A DNA stretch of 64,000 nt, taken from Clavulina sp. PMI_390. Taxonomy: Eukaryota > Basidiomycota > Agaricomycetes > Cantharellales > Hydnaceae. Numbering within the stretch: the first letter of the stretch is position 1; each line of letters opens with the position of its first letter. A model generated the notes under the pieces. It was given only the letters and a program-made list of their open reading frames with translations. It had not been told where the DNA came from and did not search any database. Position numbers and translations under genes: made by a program. Below are positions 46,249 through 57,735 of this stretch, piece after piece. Location: contig WIDE01000003.1 of assembly GCA_015039315.1 (NCBI GenBank), positions 372,001 through 436,000 of the forward strand, given 5' to 3'.

Positions 46249-49200
46249 ATGCAGCAATCAACCTCCTCCCCGATGCCTTCAGAGCCTGTCTCGGGCCCAT
46301 CGTCCGCTGGGTCCCCATGGATCCCTTATTCCACAACCAAGCACCGTGTCACCAAAGGTGGGCGTCTCCCAACCCCGTTCTCCTCCTTCACCTCTGTCAG
46401 TCTGTCTCATACCCCTCTTCATTACTTCACTAGGCCGGTACATCACCAGCAATGACCCCCGAGGATATATGTGTGTACCCTTTCCTCATACCAAATGAGC
46501 CATGCTCCACACACACACTCATAGTAACTGACGTATCTCCTACGCACCCAAATCCCTTCATTTCTACGCCTCCCTGCTGTAATACTTGTCTCCTCGGCCT
46601 GAATAGCCCTGTGTAAGTCCCGTCTTTCTGATCTAGCAGGTGTTGAGCGCCCATTTCTCACATATCCCCCCTTCCCCCCCTTCTTGTGGCGTTGCACTTT
46701 CACAGCTATGAATACCCCCTCAATAATCAATGGGTCATGATGGATGTGGACGACGGGTACGTCCTCTGGACAGGTATCTGGAAAGGTGACGCATTAGCTC
46801 CTCAATTGGGCGACTTGAGCTGCGGCTAACCCTAGGCCGTGCTCTCCCAATCAATCCCCCACCGCTTTTCTGGTTGGGTCTGCAACGTGCTTTTTGTTAC
46901 GGTGACCTTATTCACCCTAGCCCTCGGGAACGCGAAAGGTGCGCGAGCCCTCGCTACGGATGCCGCCTGCTTTCCCTCATTAACCCACCCTCTTCTTTCT
47001 CAACATCGATCCCTCCGCTTCCGACATTTCTCGGCCACTAAATTATGTCCCCTCAATATTCACATTGTGCGGCGCACTTTGCAGCGGATATCGTGAAAAT
47101 GATCGAATCCCAGCCCGAGCTCGAATCCCAATTACGTCGAGTCCGTGGAGGCTACCTCAAGATTCAAGGCACTTGGATGCCATATGAGGTAGGCTGGGCT
47201 GTTTCCCTTCATCAATGGCTTTGTCTGTCCTCGCAAATCATTGTTATTGATCCCGTTTTTCTCGCCTAGGTTGCATTACGCCTCGCCCGAAGGTAAAGGG
47301 CCCTCGCGTCTGAATACGATTTCCATTCGTAGATTCACTAATCTCACGTCATATTTACTCCACAGAGTTGCGTGGCCCATCAGATATGATCTGGTACCTC
47401 TCTTTGGGTACGTAGAACCTTCTTTCCCTCGTGGTTGCCATGGTCAGCTTACTCTTAATGTTGCCGCAATTTTCGCTCCCACTTGGTCCCCCGTCGATCG
47501 AACACCCACGCCAACGTAAATAATTCTTTTGTCTCGTGGAACACTCAATCAATGACTTGGGGATTCACCGGGCACACTGCTTTCCGGTACGACGCCATCA
47601 CTCGGACCCCCTCCCTCGGCCTTCGGCTCTTCGTCTCGCTAGCCCGACATTCCCTTCCACATGCCTTGCACCCGACCAGCCAGGATACGGTCAAGTGTTG
47701 GACAATGCTGGTCGACGACGCAAGCGGGGCCCAAATGCAGCAGCTCGAGCAGCAGCAGCAGCCCTCCGCAATCAACAGCACTTGAATGCCCAAATAGCCC
47801 ATCGGGGTCAGTACGGAGAATATCGCCACAATTATGGGTATCATGCATATCCACCGGGAACCCAGGATGAGTATGCGCAATACCCCTCGCGCCCTCCTTC
47901 TCCTTACGGATACGACGGCCCAGCTTACGGAGGCTACCAAGGAGCGCCCGCGGGCGAATACGGCTACCCACCTCCGTCTCCTTATGGCCCACCTCCTGGC
48001 GGGCGTGGCTATCCGCCAGGGCCTCCCCCCAATGAATATGCCTTCCCCCCTCGTAATGATGTTGGGCCTCCAGGGGGCCCACCGCATGGGTACAATCGCC
48101 GTGTTTCTGCTGATGGACGCCCCCGATATGCCCCCTACCCTCCTGCATCACCTACCGAATCGCAAGCGTATCCTCCCCCTTCAGCGAATGGCCAGTACCC
48201 TCCTGGGGGTCATCCTGCAGGTAATGGCGGCCCACTCGATTTGCCTCCCATCTCCGCAATTGCTCTAGGCCCATCACGCGACGGTGCAGCCCCAGGGAAC
48301 GGCGCACGCCCTATGCTTGACCGCAGCCTACCACCTATTGAGAGTCTCTCACGAGAGGGAGCTGGGATGCCACCCAGCATGGATACCGCAGCTGTGCTCC
48401 GGCGCCTTCGCCTGGAAGAGCACTCGGGCTCCAATCCTGAGGCGGGGTCGAGCACAGATGCCCCTCGCTCCGGTCTAGCGCCGCTAGGAATTGCTCGCCG
48501 GGACTCGGGTGGGCCGTCAGAACAATATCTCCAGACTCGCCGCAGATCCGCGAGCGCGCCCCCTCCAGCTGGAGCTCTCGCGCCGCCATTTGCACCTGGT
48601 CGTCAAAGCCACGACCGTGATCGTGAGCGCCGAGACTCTGGAAGCTATGACCGTAGTAGAGGCGACATGCCTCCTCCGCATGGTGACTATCCCCAGGCTG
48701 CTGGAGGTTCTCCGGGACGGTATCGCCATTCATACCAGAGTGATCACTACCCTGCTTCGGGAGGTGGTCCGGCACGAAATGCTTATCATCATGGACACCA
48801 TGATCGCCACCATCATCCCTATGCTCACGTGAGCTCACGGCCGTCGAGCTCGTCATCCGCATGGACAAAGCAGCATTCCCCTACTTTTGACCGTGAGACT
48901 CACCTCCCCAGGGTAGATGAACCTATCTCACCCGCCTCCTCAGCACCTCCTCCGAATGGGAGTGCTCATGGCCATTCAATGCGTGCACATTATCCTCAGC
49001 GTTCTCCTCCCTCACCCCGCATGTACGATCAGCTTCCTCCAGACGAGGCAGGTGTCGTCCCATCCACGCATGGGCCCTTCATTGGAATTTCCCACCACAC
49101 TGTGGGGTCTGATGACGAGGAAATGGATGAAGACAAAGATTTTAACGATACCCGCGCTCACTCATCGTCATTTGTTCGGGGAGAAACTCCTCGATCACCG

Positions 49201-49470
49201 CCTTCGATGCGTCGAAGCCCGAAAGGCGGTCTCGACGACGAGCCCATTCGTCGAGTCTCGGTTGGCGGGGAAGGTCCCCGTCCGCATGAAGACGATGTTG
49301 CTGGGAGTGGGCTGGATGCGTTGGCTCATGCGGCAGCGTCTGCATCTGCTTCTCAAGCATCTCAGTCCCCGCCTCATGCTTCGTCGCCTACAATTGGGCG
49401 TCGAAGAGGAGCGTCTGATGCCTCGATTAAGGTCGAGACTCCAGTCAGAGCCCCAGTTCGTCCTTGGTGA
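46249..49470 (+). CDS. APSES-type (KilA-N-like) transcription factor
   Basis: Fungal DNA-binding regulator. From ATG 46249 (MQQSTSSPMPSEP), exons give GRYITSNDPRGYI, NNQWVMMDVDDGYVLWTGIWK, ALGNAK, ADIVKMIESQPELES and RRVRGGYLKIQGTWMPYE, then VALRLARR and VAWPIRYDLVPLFG. G-G-Y-x-K-x-Q-G-T-W-x-P is the signature of the APSES winged helix of Mbp1/Swi4, StuA and Xbp1. Small introns split this domain at least six times. The large last exon (about 600 residues) is disordered: Tyr/Pro/Gly-rich repeats (YGYPPPSPYGPPPGG), His-rich HHGHHDRHHHPYAH, and Ser/Pro-rich acidic segments. Ankyrin repeats are absent, so it is not Mbp1/Swi4. No close subfamily is assigned. Confidence 0.85.
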
Positions 49471-51129
49471 TCGAACCATTCTTGTCGTCCCTGATTAACC
49501 TAATTTCCTCTTCGCATATTCGTTCTCCTTCACTCTTCCTACCCCACTTCACCGCTATTCAGATAAAATTATTATGCCCTCTAACACTTCCTGTATGAAT
49601 GCTTAAAGTATTCCGCTCTGTTCGTTTGTTTTCATCCACGCCGCTTGCTCACAACCGATACCTCGCTGTCCAATTTTGTCTTCCTGTGTTCCCTCACTTT
49701 TTCCCATTTATCATCTTCTCGCTCGCTGTTCATTTCGCTGGCATGCGCACCAGTGTTGCCGTCGCTTTTTGGGGTACATAGACTTATTACCAAAATTTAT
49801 CCCCAGATTGGCTGCACTTCCGCTACCATTTGACTGATGGGCTTGTTCCCTCCCATGTGTGATCAGCACTGATTCGGTTCCACGGAGCGAGCAGAGGAGT
49901 ACATGAACTTCCGCTCCGGCGTTAGTAGTCCCAAAACGCAGCCACGCATGAGCGACAACGGGAGATGGTCATATAGCAAGATCCACCGCAGGCTAAACGG
50001 CGTTATATTCCCCGAGCAAGCGTGCCATCCGTCGGCGATCGGGCACAGCAGTGATCTTCGCGACTGTTGGAGTTCTCGCGCTTGAATCTTCTTGAGTGCC
50101 GCCAGCTTGGGTCAGGCTCTCCCTAGATAGGGATGTGAACCAGTGAAATGGAGACTTTGGGTAGTTACAGATCACACGCTACAGTCCAAGTTTTCGCCTG
50201 GAACTAGCTAGATTGAGCTCCAATCCTTCCATTCCAGTCGCCTAATCGTGCGTAATTAATTTGGCAGAAACGGGGTGCTGGTGGGGTGAGCTGTGTGTCG
50301 CTGAAACGCTCGCGCGGGTGTCGCCTCAAAGATAATGCGACCTCCAGCCGTTCGGCCATGTGGCATCATATGTTTCAATCTCAGGCGTAGATCACAAGGG
50401 GACAGCTGCGTCAGAGTGACAGAGAGGGATTTTCGGAGTGAAACACGCGAAACTACGAGAAAGTGCATCAGGTGGTCGGCGGCGCCGAAAGCTTCTGCTT
50501 TGGGGCTGTTGGCTAACTAGAGGCGGTAAAATATTACGGGCCCGGATCGCGGCGTCAGAAGTGGCTTGGGGGTGAAGTTAAAGCCCAGCTGTTGAGAAAG
50601 AGCTCTTTCGGACTTCAAGCCTCGGTCTCAGCGTCCGATAGGGGCGGTGCCCACGGTGACACGTATGTGCCCTAGGATTTGACTCCATCCACGGATGGAT
50701 ATTCATATCACGAAAGCAAGGACAGCAAAACTCGCAAAGACCCCAAAGCGACCCATAGAGAACTCTTGATACTGCGTGGACCATCACGATATAGGTGGAG
50801 CTATAGCAGGTCTTTGATTAATTAGCCACGGCGAATTTTGGGTAGCTTGGATGGGGACGACCCCAAGAGTGTCGTAAATATGGGCTTGAACGTCTTGGCG
50901 TTGCCCCCTTCAATTAGTTGTTGTTTGTTTACCGATATTGAGCCACTTTCGCATAGCAGCACTGGCTTTGGGTCTTTTTGGCGATCGACGTGCAGGCAGT
51001 TCCACTGTCGACTCTTCCTCGCACCTTCCATTGCTTCCTCTACAACGTGCTGAGAGTATCTCGCCAAGTCCCACTCTTGCTGCTCCTTCACACCGCCCAC
51101 GTCGTCGCGCAAACGACCTCCTTGACCAT
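49471..51129. other. 1.7 kb intergenic region
   Basis: 3' UTR of the APSES gene (T/C-rich to about 49800), then sequence with nothing recognisable, and the promoter of the phosphate transporter. Short ORFs here lack motifs. Confidence 0.4.
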
Positions 51130-54100
51130 ATGAAGTTCAGGTCAGTACCGATCTAACGTGAACATGAACCTCTCCATTTAATGTTTTATCGCGTGTAGCA
51201 ACTCGCTGAAGTTTAATTCCGTTGCTGAATGGCAAAAGGAGTATATCGAGTTAGTCCCCTCCTAGCCGACAATACAACGTCCTGGACGACTTATGACAAC
51301 CGTATACGCAGCTATGATAATCTCAAGAGACATATCTATGAGTTAGAGAGCTCTATCGACGCCGCCAATGGCAGTAGCCGATCACACGAACGCACTGCGC
51401 TTCTTGGGCGAATGACACCTGCGGCAGCAAATGAGAAGTTCCTACCACTGCTTGACCGCGAGCTCCGCAAAGTCGTAGCGTTCTATGTAGCCCAGGAAAA
51501 GGAGCTTTTGGCAGAGGTGGAACGCCTCGGCCAAAGCATCGCCCGGCGAGAGGAAGAGGGGCTAAATGGCTTGGCAGACTCTCGATACTCTGACGATGAT
51601 TCTGACGATGATGACGAATCGCATGGGATTCCTTCAGGAAGCAGAGTTGCAAGCCAGTCGCGCCGGAAACGTTCTTTATCCGGTGGTTCCCCTGTTAAAG
51701 GACGACGAAGAATGTCTATGGGTGCGTTTCACTCATATATTATATATTTGTGCACTTGGGTTGACTCTGTTGGCCAGACTTCGCGCCTTTCCCGCACAAC
51801 AATGACCTTGAAGCTGGGCCCGAGCCTCTCAGTCCGATCGCCTCTTCTGGCTCTCACCCGGAAGACCTTGTAGGGAGCAAGACCTCAGTACACTCGCGGC
51901 CGACTTTGTCCAAAATTATCACTCAGCCACGGGCAGCGTTGGCAGACATCTTCAGCCCAACTGCCACAACAAACGCCGCCCCAGAGACTGTATGGACCTC
52001 AAAATCGACTGCTGCCTTCGACATTCGGATGTTGTTCAAGAGGCGAATCAGCAATCTGTACACTGAGGCAACTAATTCGAAGTCTTTTGTGGAGCTAAAT
52101 CACTCCGGATTCCGCAAGATCCTCAAAAAGTAGGATTTCTCAGTGATTTCCAATGTGCTTTCATCCATATTGACCCATCCGACATGTTCAGGTATGATAA
52201 ACAGACCGAGAACGATCTTAAGGATAAATATCTGCATGAGACGGTGGAAACCTCCTATCCATTCGATCATGATGCGAAGACTCGCTTGAACGATGTGTTG
52301 AACACTCTCGTGACCTATTACGCGTCCTGTGTTACTGGTGGGGATATCAGCCTAGCTGCGGAACAGTTGAAGTCCTATCAGCGCGAACAGGCGAGCCGAT
52401 TCCTTATGCTTCGGTCGTCTTGCTTGACTATTGACACTCTGCCCATGATAGATCGTTTGGGAGCGCGACACTGTATGGCGGCAAATGATTGGCCAAGAAC
52501 GACGAGGAGAGGTGGATGGACATGTGAAGAGCCTCACGGCTACTGGAGGGAGAACTAGGACCGGCTCTCGGTCCTTGTTTATCTTGCGAACACCATTGGG
52601 ACCTGTGGCTATCAAACTGCAGCTTGTATCCCTCCTCTGCGCTCTTGGCGCTTTCGCACTTATCCTTAATGTACCATTCGTGGACGGCGAACAGCAGAAC
52701 CGATGCTTTGCGATCTTAGTCTTTGCGACTATCATGTGGGCAACCGAGGTGCGCAAGTTGTGGATTTAGTTCAATTTTCAATCTTCCCGTGCTAATATTA
52801 GAATCATTAGGCCATCCCTCTTTTTGTTACATCAATATCTATCCCCCTTTTGGTCACGCTGCTTAAAGTAACTAGAAAACAACCAAGCGGAGAACCGATG
52901 ACTGCGGAAGAAACCACCAAGTTCGACTCCGATTTCGTCTGCTCAATAGCAATCAACTAACGACATTCCCAAAATTAGATACATTTTCTCTGTTATGTTT
53001 TCCCCGACTATCATGCTTTTGCTTGGAGGCTTCACACTATCCTCCGCGCTCAGCAAGACTAACATTGACCGGATCATCATGACCCAAATATTGAGTTGGG
53101 CGGGGTCGAGGCCTAGCACCGTAATTCTCAGTTTCATGGGGGTGGCATGGTTCGCTAGCATGTGGATCAGGTAAATCAACTCAGTGAATATGTGAAATCA
53201 TCTTATGATAACTATTTTTCCTAGTAATGTTGCCGCTCCTGCGATGTGCTTCGCTCTCATTCGGGTGGGCTCTCGACATATTGTTGACTATTTTAACCCC
53301 TGTTGACGTTTCATCATAGCCTATCCTCAACAGCTTGCCCGCTAAAGCATCATTTGGACCGGCGCTCATCGTGAATAAACCTCTCCTCCTAAAGCTCTGA
53401 TCCAACTAATGCTTTCATTCTCAGATGGCTATTGCTCTTGCGGCCAATATTGGCGGCCAAGCTTCCCCGATCTCGTCACCCCAGAACCTCATTGCTCTGG
53501 AACAAATGAACCCTCAACTAGACTGGTTCCATTGGTTCGCTGTGGCATGGCCAGTGTCTATCGTGTCAATTACACTTATTTGGCTGCTCTTACTTGCCCT
53601 CTATCGGCCCTCAGTGCAACCAAACGGAGAACCGCTGGTGATCAAGGGGATAAGAGCCAGCCGCGACACGTTCAGTTGGAAGCATTGGTATGTTCTCATC
53701 GTCTGTGTAGTGACGATTGGCCTGTGGTGTATTGCACATTCTATCGAATCGGTTTTCGGGGACATGGGCATCATCGCCATTATTCCTATTCTTGCATTCT
53801 TCGGCACGGGTGTCCTCTCAAAGGTGCGGGAAATTGCAACACTTTATCATCACCCAGCTTCATGGAAATTCTGCGCAGGCCGACTTCGATCAGTTCCTTT
53901 GGAGCATTGTATTCTTGGCAATGGGGGGGATCGCACTCGGAAAGGCTGTCGTAACCAGCGGCCTTTTGCATGCCATGGATGCTTCGATTAAGAGCGCAGT
54001 ATCTGGTCTTTCCTTATACGGGATAGTTTTGGTCCTCTCGGGCGTTGTCCTGGTATGTTTTTGTGTCAATCCTAGTAGCTAAGTGATTTTGATCATTCTT

Positions 54101-54647
54101 CTCAGGTTGTCTCAACCTTCATCAGCCATACGATAGCCAGCGTTCTCCTAGTTCCGATTGCCTTGGAGGTCGGGCAGAATCTCGGGGAGCCTCACCCCAA
54201 GTATGTCGCCTGTGTTGCCCTTATTCTGCAATTGTCTGATCATTCTTCGCCAGCTTGCTCATTTTTATCACGGGTCTCGTCTGTTCCGCCGGAATGGGCA
54301 TGCCTGTCTCCGGATTCCCAAATCAAACTGCGTAAGTTTCTCAGCGTTTCCCGATATCCCAAGAGTCCGCTCACTTTCCCCGCCATTAGTGCAACCCAGG
54401 AGGACGAAATGGGTGAACTTTACCTAACAAACATTGACTTCTTGAAAGCCGGTGTGCCCGCGAGTATTATCGCCACGCTGGTATGTATAAACTTTTGAGC
54501 TCTGTGCCTGGAGAGCCACTAAAACTCTGTGTAGGTTGTCTCAACTGTTGGTTTCATGATGATGAGGATCACTGGGTACGTGTTACTGTTACTTCCGTCA
54601 TCGCCCGCCCTACCATCTAATCACTCCTTTGTATTCGTAGGTTGTGA
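51130..54647 (+). CDS. SPX-domain low-affinity phosphate transporter (Pho87/Pho90-type)
   Basis: Plasma-membrane phosphate importer with an intracellular phosphate sensor. ATG 51130 starts MKFSNSLKFNSVAEWQKEYIDYDNLKRHIYELE, joined over two tiny introns, the usual SPX N-terminus. The SPX helix SGFRKILKKYDKQTEND has the lysine cluster that binds inositol pyrophosphates. A Ser-rich linker leads to the SLC13-type transporter: AIKLQLVSLLCALGAFALI, CFAILVFATIMWATE, FSPTIMLLLGGFTLSSAL, a helical hairpin SNVAAPAMCFALI, ANIGGQASPISSPQN, and near the end SHTIASVLLVPIALE and GFPNQTAATQED, which form the paired substrate loops. About 12 membrane segments. The stop is TGA at 54645-54647. At least fourteen introns. 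Pho91 is the alternative if vacuolar. Confidence 0.93.
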
Positions 54648-54930
54648 TTTTCTTTGGTTGCCTTGGATTGATCAATGCATATCTGGATTTTACAATTAAA
54701 CACATTCTGACCAAAGGATTACACGAGGTGGACGAAAGCAGAGATCAGAACCGAGTCGTAAATGAAGTATCGTGAAGGGATCAATCATCATGAGCAGTCG
54801 TAAGAGGTCGTGAGCGAAAGGGAGATAAACATATTAGGGACGACCCAATAAAGATATCGCAAGCGAGCAAGCTTGGGGGAAAGAACAATGCAAGAAGCTG
54901 GAACGAAGAAAGTAAAAAAGGCCAGATAAA

Positions 54931-57325
54931 TTAGGAACGACGGCCAGTGTACCGCTTCAGAACGGTTTGCACGAGGATAACAACAATACCCAGGCTCGCT
55001 CCGACAATAAAGTTGCCCAAGCCCTCTGGGATCACATCCTCATAGCGTGGCTCACGCGATGGTTTGGGAATCTTCGTTGGAGAAGGCGGAGGTGCCTGCA
55101 GAGGCGGCTTCGCCACTGTGGGAGTGTCCGTGATCATTCCGATGGAGGCTTTCTTGGGTAAAGCGGGTGGATCCAAAGGAGAAGCTTCCTCTCTGGGCTC
55201 GTCATGGAATTCTTCTTCCTCGATGACGGCGGGCACCAAAGTAAGCGCCTCAGCAACATGCTCAGCTGTATCACTGGCCAGTTGAGCCGCGTGGTTGACC
55301 CTTTCTTGCTCAGCAAGTTGGCGTTCAATCTCACGGCTTTCTAGCACGTCGAGGCGCTGCTCAACAGCAGTGAGCCGAGACTGGAGCGACTCCACCATTC
55401 TCATGAGGTCGGAAGTATCGATTTCGGGGTCAACCAAGGGTTCGACGGGCTCATCGAAATTCGTCTCCACGCCTTGGTCGGCGTAGGAAAGCGGGGGAGG
55501 GATGACATGAGATGTGATGGGTACCTCGAGATCGGTAGAAGCTTGACTTGGCTCTATGTCGTCCTCCAAATAAGGAACAAACAATTCAGCGACGGAGGTG
55601 CTTGGCATTCGTCGCTTGTTCCTGGATGAGCCCGCTCTGACAGACGAAAAGCGAGTGGAACGTGATGAACCTGGCAGCCCGCGCATTGACACTTTGCGGG
55701 CGGTCTCGCCCATGACGTCCTCTTCCCAAGGGTGAAGATACCCGTCAACGCCTTCTTCATCAAGGAGCTGCGCCACAGAAGGCTCTTCAAGAGTCTCAGA
55801 GAAGTCTTGAGCACCAATAGGAGAAGTGTCACCGACAATTAAGTCTGGGTGGTCTCCATTCGCGACTTCGGACACTGGTGCTTCCATCGGGGAGATGACA
55901 GCAGCGTCACTTTCATCAGCTGCCTCGTATTCCTCAACTTCATCCTCCATGGGAGGGAACAGGGTATGTTCGATCGGAAGCTGTGGGGCTGGAGAAGGCA
56001 GTGAGGCGTCTTCAGCCCATTGGCTCTCCTCGTTCAACGAGGAGGTCTCAGAAGAGATGCTGCCTTCACGGCTCCTTCCACTATGGCTTTCGAAGGACTC
56101 GACCATGCCCTTGACTCGGCCACGAGCTTGGTCACTCGTCAATTGAGTCAATGACTTTCTTGAAGGAGTCGAGAAGCGAGATCCAACAGAGAGCGAATCT
56201 TTGGACGACTTGTGCGTACGCGAGAGCATAACTCGGTCCATCCAGGTTGGGTTATTGGCTGATGCGAGAACTTCGTCATCGTTTTCGGAGGATTCCTCAC
56301 ACGTATTTTCGCTCTGAGGGGAGCTGGCAAGCGAGTCTGTCCCACGAACGCTGCCCCCGTAACGCGATCCGGCGGCACCCGTAGAAGGAGAGGCAACCCC
56401 TTTCTCAAAGCCGTAGATACGGCCCTTGATCGCACGCTGGCGTAATTCCTGCGACTGGGCGATCAGGCTGGACTTGGCGGCTGAACTGATCATCCAGCTG
56501 GAGAGCGTTGGGCTGGGTTCAGCCTGGGCATCATGAAAACATACAACAGAACACTCACTCATCCATATCATCCTCTGAGAAACGCATGAATTGTCGACCG
56601 TTGACCTTTTCACGAATAACGTAGATCTGGATATCCCTCAAGATGTGATCTTGAAGAGTACCACCACGCTTCGCGGACAATGCAGTACCAATGTATAGGG
56701 ATAGGTTTGTAGGGGTCCAATATTTTGGGTTTTGCGGAATACCGAGGACTTTTGCCAACTCCGCGTAAGAATCTGTCTCCGCTGGCGCAGCAGTAGAAGC
56801 TCTGGGAGTAAAGAGAGAGGGCAAGGCCTCTGCATGGCGCACTCGAGCAGCAAGGTTTGGTTCAGAGTCCGAAGACATGGCTTGGGGCTCCTCCGTGAAA
56901 TGCTGGCTGACATCATCGTCATTATCAGACCGCGAAGCGGAACTCGATCGCGAAGGCGAGAGTGGTGGGGGCGATGGGAGAGGGGGAGGCAACTGGGCGA
57001 AATCTTGAGCAGAGCTCAGAGATTTGCTATAGCGATGGATGGTTGCGCGTCCTCGACCTCGGTCACCTTTTGTGGGTGTGGCTGCTGGAGACGACAACAG
57101 GGGCGAGTATGAATGCTGGCTGAAGGGGGTGCCAGCGCTGGAATTTGAACGCGTGAGGAGACCAGTGGAAGTCGTTTTTACTGCATATGGGTGATGGTTA
57201 TCTTTGGTGGGGGACTGGCTGCGAGAGGGAAATGCATATGTGGATCCCAAGGAGTTAAGCCGAGTGCGAGTGGGCACGTTTCCCGTCTCGGGTTGTGGGT
57301 TTGAAGTGAACACGTCTCCGGACAT
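54931..57325 (-). CDS. SAM-domain-like, coiled-coil, tail-anchored protein
   Basis: I do not recognise a named family. The N-terminal half is Ser/Pro-rich (SYSPLLSSPAATPTKGDRGRGRATIHRY). Near residues 195-255 a compact helical domain (PKYWTPTNLSLYIGTALSA ... ILRDIQIYVIREKVNGRQFMRFSEDDM) resembles a sterile alpha motif, with the F-L/M-R-F-x-E-x-D-L/M ending typical of SAM. One intron follows at about 56555. The second exon is acidic and Ser-rich, with a coiled coil (LMRMVESLQSRLTAVEQRLDVLESRE), and ends with one hydrophobic segment, FIVGASLGIVVILVQTVL, plus a short basic tail (KRYTGRRS). That end predicts a tail anchor in ER or mitochondrial outer membrane with the bulk in the cytosol. Confidence 0.8.
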
Positions 57326-57735
57326 CGTAATTGGATCGTAGAGACACTATTGTCTATTTTTCGTGACAATGGAATGAAGGTGGGCAATAAACGTGTGGCG
57401 AGCTGCTGGCGATTCGCGGTCGATTGAGCACGCGTTGAATGAGCGTCGAAGGAGAGAAAGGCCACGCAACAACAATGGTCACGATTGAAATGGTTTAGAA
57501 AGACGAACTACGTGCACTTAGGGGGTAATCGGATGCTCTGGAAGAAAAGGGGCGTCACTGAACAAGGGAGCGCGAAACCGTGCAAACAACCGCAAATACA
57601 ATTATATTGGCAGTTCAACCCTTTGGCTAACAAACGATACATCTATCATAGTATACAGTGGGATGAAGTGGTAGACATGCAAGAAGTGAGCAGAGAAACC
57701 CAAGATCGAAACATTCGTGTGGGAGAGTGAGCTAG
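57326..57735. other. intergenic, tandem minus-strand genes
   Basis: Promoter of the SAM-domain gene and 3' UTR of the upstream Zn2Cys6 gene. No gene seen. Confidence 0.4.

Noticed and set aside
47545..48868. Long minus- and alternate-frame ORFs across the APSES tail
   Set aside because: They mirror a repetitive Pro/Gly/Tyr-rich exon in the plus frame that ends in a normal stop.
50822..51112. 96-codon minus-strand ORF upstream of the phosphate transporter
   Set aside because: It occupies the expected promoter and leader of the transporter and shows no conserved motif.
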